Assembly: GCF_003063245.1 (NCBI RefSeq)
Contig: NZ_MUXE01000007.1
Location: 57,650 to 121,649, forward strand
Length of the DNA: 64,000 nucleotides
DNA from: Arcobacter caeni
GTDB lineage: Bacteria; Campylobacterota; Campylobacteria; Campylobacterales; Arcobacteraceae
Direction of reading: 5' to 3'
Both the position numbers and the translations under genes were made by a program. Every line of letters starts with the position of its first letter. Positions within the stretch are counted from its first letter, which is position 1. A model generated the notes under the pieces. It saw only the letters and a list, made by a program, of their open reading frames with translations, was not told the DNA's origin and did no database searches. Below, piece after piece: positions 26,318-35,542 of the stretch.

Positions 26318-28351
26318 ATGACAGAAGCACAAATACAATTACAAAATGCATTAACAACTACTTTTCTAGCAAATCTAGTTTTTTTAAGTGAATATGATAA
26401 TGAACTTTATCATAGAGTTGAACAACTTTCAATGATGATAGAAAATGGAACTTATAAAGAAAAATATGCACTCGAATTTGTTTTAGAAAGTGGAGATTTT
26501 GATATATATGACATTATAAATAATAAATATTTATATAATAAGAATCCAAAAAAGATGAATGATGAGATAGTTAAGAAAATAGAATTTAATGAAAAAAATT
26601 CTATTTTTAACCTTCCAGAATATTTTCTTTTTAAAAATCAGGTAGAAATAGATATAAATAATAGATTTAATCATGAAAAGATAAGTGAATCTATTTCATT
26701 GACAAGTAATAATATGTGGGAATATGCAAATGCATTAAATGATTTTTTAGAGAAAAATAAAAAAGGAGTAAAGAAAATAAAAAAATTTATTTTCTTAGGT
26801 ACCCTTTTAGGACGACATATACCACGAATTGCTAAAAAAGTGGATGCCAAGGTATATTTAATTCTTGAACGAAATCTTGAAATATTTAGATTGTCTTTGT
26901 TTACTGTTGATTATACTATTCTTGCAAATAAAGGTGCAATTTTTTCAATAATGGATAATGTTTTAGAAGAAGAAAATAAAATATCTAATTTTATTAATTA
27001 TGAGAATTTAGAAAATTATTTAATTAAGATTTCATCAACTGGAATAAATATTGATGGATATATTGATAATATACTAAGTATATTACAATCTGCGAGACCA
27101 ACTGCATATGACTATATAAGAATGCTATATATTCATATTAATAGATCAACAAAAGTTTTTAATAATGGATATAAGACTTTACTTTTAAATCAAATAAGTG
27201 AGAAATCTAAACTTTTTAAAGATGTTCCAATTTTATATATTGCGGCAGGACCTTCTTTGGATGAAAATTTAGAATGGATAAAAGTAAATCAAAATAAGTT
27301 CTTTATTGTAACAATAGGTGCCGCATATAAAAAGTTACTATTAAATAATATAAAGATAGATATGATTTCAACTATTGATGAAAGTGATATTTTAGAAAAA
27401 TTACAGTTTGATAATGAAAGTGTAGCAAAAATTAGTAATGATACAATTATTCTGGCATCAGTTATGACAAATGAAAAAATTTTGAAAAAGTTTAATGAGA
27501 AAAAACTTTTCTTATTTGAAATATTTACACCTTTTCATTTAAATAATATTGTTTATGATGGTTTTAGTGTTGGTGAAATAACATTAGCTCTTTTGATGAA
27601 TTTTAATCCAAAGAAAATATACTTAATTGGACTTGATTTAGCATTAAATCAAACAACTGGAGAATCTCATTCAAAGGCATCAGGTTCAAATGTACAAGTA
27701 TTAAATCTTGAAAAAAAACAAAATAGGGATATTTTTATTGTCGATGAAAGTTTGATAAAAGTAAAAGGTAATTTTAAAAAAGAAGTTTTTACAACATCAC
27801 TTTTCTATAGTTCTATAAAGAGTGCAGAACTTAAAATATCAAGAAAGAATAAGAATTTATCAATATATAATCTTTCAACTAATGGTGCATACTTTCAAGG
27901 TACGATATCTAAAAAAATAAAAGATGTAAAAGTAGAAAATTTAAATAATGTTAAATCAATAAATGAAGATTTAACAAAATTCTTACAGCAAAACTCATTT
28001 AAAGAAATATCTAAAGAATCAAAAAAACATTTTAGAAAAGAGATATTATTTTTAAATAAAGAGATTAAAGAGATTCTAAATGATATAAAAGGTGAAACAT
28101 TTAAATCTTATAATGAATTTTATGAGAAAATATTCATAATACCAACAAAAATAGTAGAGGGTAGAATACCCTTACTTTACCAAATAATTAGTAATTATTT
28201 TCAAATGGTAGTTCCATATTTATCTTATCATTTTAATGATATAAAAATTAAGAATGAAAAAAATAAAGTAAAGAAAATAAAAGAAGTTTTTGTAAAACAA
28301 ATAGAAAAAGTTATTGATGATTATATTTTATGCTTAGAAAGAGTAATTTAA
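26318..28351 (+). CDS. Maf flagellin glycosyltransferase (MptE-like)
   Basis: A 677-residue motility accessory factor. Its centre has the MptE-like fold signature LYIAAGPSLDENLEWI (about 307-322), GAAYKKLLLNNIKIDMISTID, and a later IYLIGLDLAL-x-SHSKASGS segment, as in the Maf/DUF115 family. Maf proteins transfer CMP-activated nonulosonic acids to Ser/Thr of flagellin in Campylobacter, Helicobacter and Aeromonas. Placement right after the sugar genes and next to flagellin supports that role. The C-terminal 130 residues are helical and lysine-rich. A good AGAGGA ribosome site precedes ATG 26318. Confidence 0.88.
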   Translation: MTEAQIQLQNALTTTFLANLVFLSEYDNELYHRVEQLSMMIENGTYKEKYALEFVLESGDFDIYDIINNKYLYNKNPKKMNDEIVKKIEFNEKNSIFNLPEYFLFKNQVEIDINNRFNHEKISESISLTSNNMWEYANALNDFLEKNKKGVKKIKKFIFLGTLLGRHIPRIAKKVDAKVYLILERNLEIFRLSLFTVDYTILANKGAIFSIMDNVLEEENKISNFINYENLENYLIKISSTGINIDGYIDNILSILQSARPTAYDYIRMLYIHINRSTKVFNNGYKTLLLNQISEKSKLFKDVPILYIAAGPSLDENLEWIKVNQNKFFIVTIGAAYKKLLLNNIKIDMISTIDESDILEKLQFDNESVAKISNDTIILASVMTNEKILKKFNEKKLFLFEIFTPFHLNNIVYDGFSVGEITLALLMNFNPKKIYLIGLDLALNQTTGESHSKASGSNVQVLNLEKKQNRDIFIVDESLIKVKGNFKKEVFTTSLFYSSIKSAELKISRKNKNLSIYNLSTNGAYFQGTISKKIKDVKVENLNNVKSINEDLTKFLQQNSFKEISKESKKHFRKEILFLNKEIKEILNDIKGETFKSYNEFYEKIFIIPTKIVEGRIPLLYQIISNYFQMVVPYLSYHFNDIKIKNEKNKVKKIKEVFVKQIEKVIDDYILCLERVI

Positions 28352-28352
28352 T

Positions 28353-28383
28353 AAAAAAGGAGACTAAAAGAATCTCCTTTTTT
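28353..28383. terminator. Bidirectional terminator between maf and flagellin
   Basis: Perfect 11-base arms (28353-28363, 28373-28383) with a nine-base loop; the left arm begins with six A and the right ends with six T. Functional from either strand, it separates the convergent maf and flagellin genes. Confidence 0.87.
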
Positions 28384-28390
28384 GAATTTT

Positions 28391-28416
28391 TAGGTTTGAA
28401 AGTTATTTCAAACCTA
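28391..28416 (-). terminator. Second hairpin in the flagellin 3' end
   Basis: A perfect 11-base inverted repeat (28391-28401, 28406-28416) with a four-base loop lies four bases after the flagellin stop. No T run follows on the minus strand. Together with the terminator 8 bases further it would leave the flagellin mRNA with two 3' hairpins, which could protect it from exonucleases. Confidence 0.55.
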
Positions 28417-28420
28417 GAAA

Positions 28421-29299
28421 TTATTGTAGCAATTTCAATACATTTTGTTGAACAGAATTTGCTTGACTGATTGCATAAGAACCAGCTTGAGAAATAATGT
28501 TTTGTTTATTAAAATTCGCAGACTCTTGCGCATAATCAACATCTCTAATAATAGATTCAGCAGCTTTAACATTAGTAGATTGAGTCATTAAGTTTCTAAC
28601 AGCAGATTCAACTTGATTTTGAGTAGAACCAATGTCACCTCTATATCCATTTAATTTTGAAATAGCATTATCAATTAATTTTTGTGATGCTGATATAATA
28701 GTTTTACCAAATTTTGTTGAAACAGCACCTGCTGTTAAAACAGCAGCGGCACTTGCCCCACCTTTAAGTGTAGTTAACTTAAGACCTGTAGAGTTAGCTT
28801 GAATAGTTTTTGTTTTAATTAAATCTGCTCTATCTTCACCAACTTGGAATGATAACCCTTTTGATTCTTGAGCACTTCCTCTACCAGATTGTAATAAAGA
28901 TGTACCATTATAGTTAGTTTGTTTAGCAATATTATTTAATTGTTCTAAAAGTTTATTAACATCTTTTGCAATAGATAATTTACCATCATTTGATGTAGTA
29001 TCAGTATTTGCTTGAATTAATTTAGCTTTAATAGTATCAAGAATATTCGATTGTTCAGCCATTGATTTATCAGCAATTTGTAGTAAAGAAACAGCTGAAT
29101 TACCATTTGCAATACCTTGATTAATAGAAGTTGCTTGAGTTCTTAATTTATCAGCAATTGCTAAACCAGAAGCATCATCAGAAGCTTTATTAATTCTTAA
29201 ACCAGTAGAAAGTTTTTCTAATGAACCAGTTATATTTTTACTTGTATTTTGTGCAGCTTCTTGAGCTGTTAAAGATGAAACATTTGTATTAATTCTCAT
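28421..29299 (-). CDS. fla: Flagellin
   Basis: The flagellar filament subunit. The conserved N-terminal D0/D1 region starts MRINTNVSSLTAQ and contains LSTGLRINKASDDASGLAIAD. The C-terminal D1/D0 region contains AESAIRD-like AAESIIRDVDYAQES and ends NVLKLLQ. At 292 residues the variable D2/D3 domains are absent, as in Arcobacter flagellins. Ser/Thr-rich segments near 110-130 and 185-205 could be glycosylated by the neighbouring Maf. AAAAGGA precedes the start. A leader of about 120 bases with two hairpins lies upstream. Confidence 0.95.
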   Translation of the reverse strand: MRINTNVSSLTAQEAAQNTSKNITGSLEKLSTGLRINKASDDASGLAIADKLRTQATSINQGIANGNSAVSLLQIADKSMAEQSNILDTIKAKLIQANTDTTSNDGKLSIAKDVNKLLEQLNNIAKQTNYNGTSLLQSGRGSAQESKGLSFQVGEDRADLIKTKTIQANSTGLKLTTLKGGASAAAVLTAGAVSTKFGKTIISASQKLIDNAISKLNGYRGDIGSTQNQVESAVRNLMTQSTNVKAAESIIRDVDYAQESANFNKQNIISQAGSYAISQANSVQQNVLKLLQ

Positions 29300-29431
29300 A
29301 ATAAATCCTTTTTAATATGACACATTGTGATTTGACTCACATCCTAGTACCTTCTTGTTTCTCTTTAAAAGTCCCAAGCATAGAGAGGAAAAAATCTTCT
29401 CTTCGGAACCCATTGGTCCCTAATCTTTATA
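29300..29431 (-). promoter_or_regulatory. Flagellin promoter and structured 5' leader
   Basis: On the minus strand a TATAAA box (29431-29426) would start RNA near 29420. Two hairpins follow at once: GGGACC/GGTTCC (29420-29415 with 29410-29405) and AGAGAAGA/TCCTCTCT (29402-29395 with 29389-29382, one wobble). About 80 further bases precede the start codon. The sequence does not fit the sigma-28 spacing (TAAA and CGA are about three bases too far apart). Stabilisation of the flagellin mRNA is inferred. Confidence 0.45.
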
Positions 29432-29470
29432 TTGAAATTATTGCACACCATTTCTTAAAGTTAGATTAAA

Positions 29471-30595
29471 TTATGTAATCTTTTTTAGAATTACACCACA
29501 TTCTATATGATTTGTATATGCAAACTGATCAAATAGTGCAAATCTTACGATTTTATGGGTAAGTGAGAGTGTTTCTAAATCTCTATGAAGAGTTTCTGGA
29601 TTACATGAGATATATATAATTTGTTCAAAATCTTTTGCTAATGCTCTGGTTGTATCATCAAGTCCTGATCTTGGTGGATCTACAAAAATAGTATCAAAGT
29701 TATAATCTTTTAGATTTATATCTTTTAACCTATTGAAAACTCGCACTTCTTGAAGACCTTGTACAAACTCTTCAGCACTCATACGAATAAAACTAATATT
29801 TGAGATATTGTTTAATTGGCAGTTGTTTAAAGCTGATTTTATAGATGTTTTTGAAATTTCTGTAGCTAAAACTTTATTAAATTTAGTAGATAATGGAATT
29901 GTAAAATTTCCACCACCACAATAAAGTTCACATAAATCTTTTGACGAAGTTTCTATATTATTTAAAACCCATTCAATCATTTGAATATTTACATTTGTAT
30001 TTGGTTGGGTAAATCCACCCTCTTGATAAACAAATTTAAACTCTTGATTATTTATATTTAGGCTTTCATTTATTGAATCACTATTTATTATAATTTTTTG
30101 TTTTCTACTTCTTCCCATGATTTTGATATTTAATTTTTCTTCAAGTCCTCTTACTAAGTGATTCCAAGATTCTTCAAGTTTTTTGTGATAAATTAAAGTT
30201 ACCAATAAATCTTTTGTAGAACTACCTAAAAACTCAACTGCAAAGAGTTTTGATGAAAGTTCTTCATTTGAACTAACAAGGGCTAGAAGTTTTGGCATAA
30301 TTTCTTGAATATGTGAACTTACTATTTGGCAAGAGTTTATTTCTAAAATATTTTTATTAAAATCATTCATAGCATAAGAATAAACTACTTTTTCATTTGC
30401 ATCTTTTTCCCACCAAATTCTAAACTCAGCTCTATTTCTAAAAGCTTTTTTTTCACTTTTTATAATATCAAATGGTTTTGTAGTAAAGTTTGAAAATCTC
30501 TGTTTTTCTCTTTGTTCTTTAAAGTTTAGTTGCTCTTCATAAGATTTATCATATAAAACGCAAGAAGCGCATTTCCCAAAATATTCACAATTCAT
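29471..30595 (-). CDS. trmA: tRNA (uracil-54-C5)-methyltransferase
   Basis: Makes ribothymidine (m5U54) in the T loop of tRNA using SAM. The methyltransferase domain has ELYCGGGNFTIPL, DPPRSGLD and the catalytic cysteine in YISCNPETL, with the general-base Glu at the C terminus (HIECGVIL). The N-terminal Cys residues (CEYFGKCASC) resemble the iron-sulfur type RlmD/RumA start more than E. coli TrmA, so a 23S rRNA uridine methyltransferase (RlmC/RlmD) remains possible. At 374 residues the length fits TrmA. It is divergent from the helicase gene; 54 bases separate them. Confidence 0.83.
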   Translation of the reverse strand: MNCEYFGKCASCVLYDKSYEEQLNFKEQREKQRFSNFTTKPFDIIKSEKKAFRNRAEFRIWWEKDANEKVVYSYAMNDFNKNILEINSCQIVSSHIQEIMPKLLALVSSNEELSSKLFAVEFLGSSTKDLLVTLIYHKKLEESWNHLVRGLEEKLNIKIMGRSRKQKIIINSDSINESLNINNQEFKFVYQEGGFTQPNTNVNIQMIEWVLNNIETSSKDLCELYCGGGNFTIPLSTKFNKVLATEISKTSIKSALNNCQLNNISNISFIRMSAEEFVQGLQEVRVFNRLKDINLKDYNFDTIFVDPPRSGLDDTTRALAKDFEQIIYISCNPETLHRDLETLSLTHKIVRFALFDQFAYTNHIECGVILKKIT

Positions 30596-30649
30596 TAAAA
30601 TCCTTAGTTATTTAAACTTGTATTATATTGAATTGATTATAATACGCCC

Positions 30650-32230
30650 ATGAAAGAAAACTGGCAACAACAACTACAATCACTATTAAATTGTGATTTA
30701 AAAACTTTATATCCATTGGCGCGAAGTCTAAACAGAAAATTAGAATTTTATGTAGGACCTACAAACTCAGGTAAAACTTATAATGCAATGCAGCAATTAA
30801 AAGAGGCTAATTCTGGACTTTATTTGGCGCCTTTACGGCTTTTGGCATTGGAAGGTTATGAAGATTTAAAAGCTTCAAATATTCAAGCTTCACTAATAAC
30901 TGGTGAAGAACAAATGCTTCATGAAGATGCGGCTCATGTTTGCTCAACTATTGAAATGATAGATTTTGATTTAGATGTTGATGTGGCTGTTATTGATGAA
31001 GTTCAAATGCTTGATGATGCTGATCGTGGTTGGGCTTGGGTAAATGCAATTATTGGTTGTCCTGCAAAAAAAATCATTATGACTGGAAGTGTAAATGCTC
31101 TTGATGCAGTTAAAAGAATAGCTGCTTATCTTGAGGAAGATTTAGAAATTGTAAAACATCAAAGAAAAAATGAATTAATAGTTTTACCAAAATGGACATC
31201 TTTAGACAGACTTGAAGATGGAACAGCACTTATTGCTTTTTCAAGAAGAGATGTTTTACAGTTAAAACAAAAACTTCAAAAAAAATATACAGTTTCCGTT
31301 ATTTATGGAAATTTATCACCAGAAGTAAGACGAGATGAAGCAAAAAGATTTAGAGAAAAAAAAAGCCAAATTTTAATAGCAACCGATGCCATTGCCATGG
31401 GATTAAATCTTCCGATTAAAACTATTTTATTTACAACTGATACAAAATTTGATGGTGTTAGTAAAAGAAAAATAACGGTAAATGAAATCACTCAAATAGC
31501 AGGTCGAGCAGGAAGATTTGGACACTTTGAAGCTGGATATTTGGGAGCTACAAGAAGAGATATTTTAGAACATGTAAGAGTTGAATTTGAAAGCCCTATA
31601 AAAACTATAAAACCACCTTTTAAAGTAAAAATAAATAATAACCAACTTGAAGCACTAGCAGCTCACATAAAAACAAACTCTTTAACAAAAGTATTAAAGT
31701 TTTTTGCTGATAATATGTATTTCTCAGGTCCATTTATAGCTGCTAATATTTCTTCAATGCTTGAAGCTGCAGCCATTGTTGATACAAGATTTAATCTAAA
31801 ACTTGAAGATAAATATCTTTTAGCACAAGCTCCAATAACAACAAAATCAAATATCATTTTACAAGCTTATGAAGCTTATATTGCAAGTGTTATTAAGAAA
31901 AAAGTTTGCCATTATAAACCATCTATTACATTGCCAAAAAAAGCGATAACACAAAGAGATTTACTTTTGGTAGAGGATGAGGTTAAAAAAATATCTTTAT
32001 ATTTATGGCTTTCATATAAACTTCCTGATCTTTTTCCTGATCATGATAAGGCGTATATTTTAAGAAACTCTTTTAATTCATTTATTGAAAAATCTTTAAA
32101 AGGAAATTTGATTGAAGAAGAAAGTCCTAAAAAAACTTTTTCAAAACCATTCCCGCGAAAAGAAAACGATTCTAAAGAAGCAGTTAATTCTAAAAAAAGT
32201 TATCGACCAAGAAGACGAAAAACAATTTAA
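30650..32230 (+). CDS. SUV3-like DEAD/H-box RNA helicase
   Basis: A 526-residue superfamily 2 helicase. Motif I is GPTNSGKT (36-43), APLRLLALE (motif Ia), DEVQ (116-119, motif II, the SUV3/DExQ form), MTGS (motif III) and QIAGRAGRFG (about 283-292, motif VI). This is the signature of SUV3, the mitochondrial degradosome helicase partnered with RNase II or PNPase. A basic C-terminal tail (KSYRPRRRKT) may bind RNA. A role in mRNA decay or rRNA processing is inferred by homology. Confidence 0.83.
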   Translation: MKENWQQQLQSLLNCDLKTLYPLARSLNRKLEFYVGPTNSGKTYNAMQQLKEANSGLYLAPLRLLALEGYEDLKASNIQASLITGEEQMLHEDAAHVCSTIEMIDFDLDVDVAVIDEVQMLDDADRGWAWVNAIIGCPAKKIIMTGSVNALDAVKRIAAYLEEDLEIVKHQRKNELIVLPKWTSLDRLEDGTALIAFSRRDVLQLKQKLQKKYTVSVIYGNLSPEVRRDEAKRFREKKSQILIATDAIAMGLNLPIKTILFTTDTKFDGVSKRKITVNEITQIAGRAGRFGHFEAGYLGATRRDILEHVRVEFESPIKTIKPPFKVKINNNQLEALAAHIKTNSLTKVLKFFADNMYFSGPFIAANISSMLEAAAIVDTRFNLKLEDKYLLAQAPITTKSNIILQAYEAYIASVIKKKVCHYKPSITLPKKAITQRDLLLVEDEVKKISLYLWLSYKLPDLFPDHDKAYILRNSFNSFIEKSLKGNLIEEESPKKTFSKPFPRKENDSKEAVNSKKSYRPRRRKTI

Positions 32231-32291
32231 TATAAAATTAGCTAGAATTATATACTTACCAAAGCTCTAAAATGTAGAAGGATTTAATATC

Positions 32292-34226
32292 GTGTTTGGA
32301 TTTTTTAAAGTCAATGAAGATTTATTTTTTGAAGAATTATTATCAGATGACATGGATATAGATAAAATTGAAAAATACATAAATAAGGGCGTAAATATAA
32401 ACAAAAAAGATGAAAAAGGACAAACGATTCTTTTTTCTCTTGCTGCAAAAAGAAAACTCGAAGCTTTAAAAATCTTAATAAAAAACGGTGCAAATTTAAC
32501 AATAGAAGACCTTCATAAAAAAACTATTTTAGATGAAGCAATAAATAGAAATGACGGAATGATGATTCGTTTTTTACTTGATAATGGATTCCATATAAAT
32601 CATAAAAATAATTCAGGAAGAACGGTTTTTCAAAATGTTGCACTTATGGGAAATAATAAAATTTTCCAGATTTTTATGAACTATAATGCAGATTTTAATA
32701 TAAAAGATAGCCATGGAAAAACAGTTTTATTTGATGCTGTTGAGGGTGGGAATCTTGATATTTTAAAGGATGTGATAAATAATATAAACAATTTAAATAT
32801 ATTAGATGAAAATCATCAAAACGCACTTTTTAGTGCAGTTTTAAAAGATGATACTTCTTTGGCTACTGAGTTAATTTTAAATGGAATAAATGTAAATTTT
32901 TTAGATAAAGATGGACAAAATGTACTTTTTAATGCAATTTTACAAGGAGTTAAAAATTTACCTTTAATTGAACTTTTAATAAAAAAAGGTATTAATACAA
33001 ATATTATTGATAATCATCATAAAAACATAATTGATGAGCTTTTATATGTTTTTGATTTGCAAAAAAACTCATCAAAAGAACCGGAGGGAAAATATAAAAT
33101 CATAACAGAAGATAAAGAGTATTTGCCTTTAGGTTTTTTATTTTTAGAACATGGTTTTGAGATTGATAAAATAGATGAAAATGGAAAAACAAAATTACAA
33201 AAAGAAGTTGAAAATAAAAATTTTACAAATGTAGAATTCTTATTAAATTGTGGAGCTGATGTAAATATTTGTGATGAATTTGAGAAAAATATAGTTCATA
33301 AAGAGATATTAAAAGGTTACTCAAATTATAAAATGATAGATTTTTTAGTATCTCATGGAGCAAATATTGATGCAAGAGATTTAGATGAAAAAGGCGTAGT
33401 TGATGATATTGTTGAAATAATTGCAATTATAAAAGGGTTTAAAAAACCACATGCTTTTTTTTCAAATGAAATAAAATATGATGAAAAATACGATATTTTA
33501 CTAAAGAAAGTTCTTACTTACAGACCAAATATTGAACGACAAAGATTAGATGGAACAAATATTTTATTTGATATGGTTTTATATAATGACTTTGAGACTC
33601 TAAAAACTATTATAAATTATGGAATAAATTTAAATATTAAAGACAAAAGAGGTTACACACCACTTATGTATATGGTTGAAGAAGGCTTAAAAATAAGTGA
33701 CAAAAAAGAGAAAGATGCTTTTATCGAAAGATTGATTTATTTTTTAAAATACAGAGTAAATATTGATACTCAAGATAATGATGGCAGAACCGTAATTCAT
33801 AAAGCTGTAATTGCGAATGATTTAGTAATTGTAGAAAAACTTTTAACAAAAAAAGCAGATTTAAGTATAAAAGATATTCATGGACGAACAGCACTTCATC
33901 ATACTCAATGGCATGGAAATTATAAAATTGCAAGATGGTTAATTGCAGCTGGTGCGGATATGAATTTACCTGATAATTCTGGATTTACTTTATTAAATTA
34001 TGCTGCAACTTTTGGACATACAAGACTTATTGTTGCACTTATTGCCTCAGGAGTTTTAATGTATAATCGAAATCCAAAAAATAAAAAAGTTGCTTTATTT
34101 TTTAAAAATAGAGAGAATAAAATAGAAAAATTGCTTTCAAGTAATATTACAGATGATAAAATGCAACTTGCATTTAAAGAAGTTGTTCAAAATCTCAAAA
34201 ATGAGATAAATGAAGCTTTAATTTAA
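32292..34226 (+). CDS. Ankyrin-repeat protein
   Basis: A 644-residue protein formed almost wholly of about 15 ankyrin repeats, recognisable by repeated D-x-x-G-x-T-x-L-x-x-A and L-L-x-x-G-A-D-x-N patterns (for example [18 protein letters not shown] near 60). No signal peptide or catalytic domain is visible, so it should act as a cytoplasmic protein-binding scaffold. The start is GTG 32292 with AAGGA nine bases upstream. The gene precedes glmU by 11 bases, so it may share its transcript. A binding partner cannot be inferred. Confidence 0.83.
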   Translation: MFGFFKVNEDLFFEELLSDDMDIDKIEKYINKGVNINKKDEKGQTILFSLAAKRKLEALKILIKNGANLTIEDLHKKTILDEAINRNDGMMIRFLLDNGFHINHKNNSGRTVFQNVALMGNNKIFQIFMNYNADFNIKDSHGKTVLFDAVEGGNLDILKDVINNINNLNILDENHQNALFSAVLKDDTSLATELILNGINVNFLDKDGQNVLFNAILQGVKNLPLIELLIKKGINTNIIDNHHKNIIDELLYVFDLQKNSSKEPEGKYKIITEDKEYLPLGFLFLEHGFEIDKIDENGKTKLQKEVENKNFTNVEFLLNCGADVNICDEFEKNIVHKEILKGYSNYKMIDFLVSHGANIDARDLDEKGVVDDIVEIIAIIKGFKKPHAFFSNEIKYDEKYDILLKKVLTYRPNIERQRLDGTNILFDMVLYNDFETLKTIINYGINLNIKDKRGYTPLMYMVEEGLKISDKKEKDAFIERLIYFLKYRVNIDTQDNDGRTVIHKAVIANDLVIVEKLLTKKADLSIKDIHGRTALHHTQWHGNYKIARWLIAAGADMNLPDNSGFTLLNYAATFGHTRLIVALIASGVLMYNRNPKNKKVALFFKNRENKIEKLLSSNITDDKMQLAFKEVVQNLKNEINEALI

Positions 34227-34237
34227 TAAGGAAAAAA

Positions 34238-35533
34238 ATGTTTAATAAATCAATTATAGTTTTAGCAGCAGGTGCAGGTACTAGAATGAAATCAGATACT
34301 CCAAAGGTATTACATAGAATTTCTGGGAAACCAATGTTATATTATTCAATCAAAGAAGCACTAAAACTTAGTGATGATATTACAGTGGTTTTATTTCATC
34401 AAGCTTCAAGAGTACAAGCAGAAATGGAAAAATATTTTTCAAATATAAATTTTGTTATTCAAGACCATATAAATTTTCCAGGAACTGGTGGAGCGGTTAT
34501 GGGAATTCTTCCAAAATATGAAAAAGTATTGGTTCTAAATGGTGATATGCCTTTAATTCAAGCAAGTGAATTAGAAAAGTTTGACATAAATGCAACTATT
34601 GTTATGTCTGTTTTAGAACTACAAAGTGCTGATGGTTATGGAAGAGTTATTATTGAAAATGGAAATGTTAAAAAAATAGTTGAACAAAAAGATGCAAACG
34701 AAGATGAGTTAAAAGTTACAACTGCAAACGCAGGAATTTATCAGTTTGAAACAAAGTTTTTACTTGAAAACTTAGCAAAACTAAATAATAACAATGCTCA
34801 AAAAGAGTATTACATCACAGATTTAGTGGAAATGGCGATTAAAGAAGGAAAAACTTTAAAACCACTTGTTGTGAATGAAGAAAATTTCAAAGGTGTAAAC
34901 TCAAAAGTTGAATTAGCTGATGCTGAGGTTATTCATCAAAATAGAATCAAAAAAGATTTTATGAAAGAGGGTGTTATTATGAGGTTGCCTGATACTATTT
35001 ATATTGAAGAGGGTGTTGAAATTCTTGGTGAAAGTATCATTGAAAATGGTGTTAGTATTCTTGGAAACTCAAAAATCATAAATTCACATATTAAAACAAA
35101 TTCAGTTGTTGAAGATTCAATCATCAAAGATAGTGATGTTGGACCAATGGCGCGAATAAGACCTGGAAGTGAACTTAATAAAACTCATATTGGAAACTTT
35201 GTAGAGACAAAAAAAGCTATTTTAAATGGTGTAAAAGCTGGTCATTTATCTTATCTTGGAGATTGTACTATTGATGAGGGAACAAACATCGGATGTGGAA
35301 CAATAACTTGTAATTATGATGGAGTTAATAAACATCAAACAATTATAGGAAAAAATGTATTTGTAGGAAGCGATACACAGTTTGTGGCACCTGTAAATAT
35401 TGAAGATGATGTTCTAATTGGTGCTGGTTCAACTGTAACTGGAAATGTAAAAAAAGGTGAATTATATCTTACTCGTGCAAAAGCAAAAGTTATTGATGGT
35501 TACTTTTACAAGCATTTTTCAAGTAAAAAATAA
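34238..35533 (+). CDS. glmU: Bifunctional GlmU uridylyltransferase/acetyltransferase
   Basis: Acetylates glucosamine-1-phosphate and couples it to UTP, giving UDP-GlcNAc for peptidoglycan, lipid A and surface sugars. The N-terminal pyrophosphorylase has [18 protein letters not shown] from residue 9 and VLNGDMPL. The C-terminal left-handed beta-helix contains [34 protein letters not shown] and [10 protein letters not shown], with the acetyl-transfer His. At 431 residues it is slightly shorter than E. coli GlmU (456). It has a good AAGGA ribosome site and is followed by coaBC after nine bases. Confidence 0.95.
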   Translation: MFNKSIIVLAAGAGTRMKSDTPKVLHRISGKPMLYYSIKEALKLSDDITVVLFHQASRVQAEMEKYFSNINFVIQDHINFPGTGGAVMGILPKYEKVLVLNGDMPLIQASELEKFDINATIVMSVLELQSADGYGRVIIENGNVKKIVEQKDANEDELKVTTANAGIYQFETKFLLENLAKLNNNNAQKEYYITDLVEMAIKEGKTLKPLVVNEENFKGVNSKVELADAEVIHQNRIKKDFMKEGVIMRLPDTIYIEEGVEILGESIIENGVSILGNSKIINSHIKTNSVVEDSIIKDSDVGPMARIRPGSELNKTHIGNFVETKKAILNGVKAGHLSYLGDCTIDEGTNIGCGTITCNYDGVNKHQTIIGKNVFVGSDTQFVAPVNIEDDVLIGAGSTVTGNVKKGELYLTRAKAKVIDGYFYKHFSSKK

Positions 35534-35542
35534 AGATTTCAA

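Noticed and set aside
29400..29431. Sigma-28 promoter for flagellin
   Set aside because: TAAAG and CCGA are present on the minus strand but about three bases further apart than the sigma-28 consensus allows.
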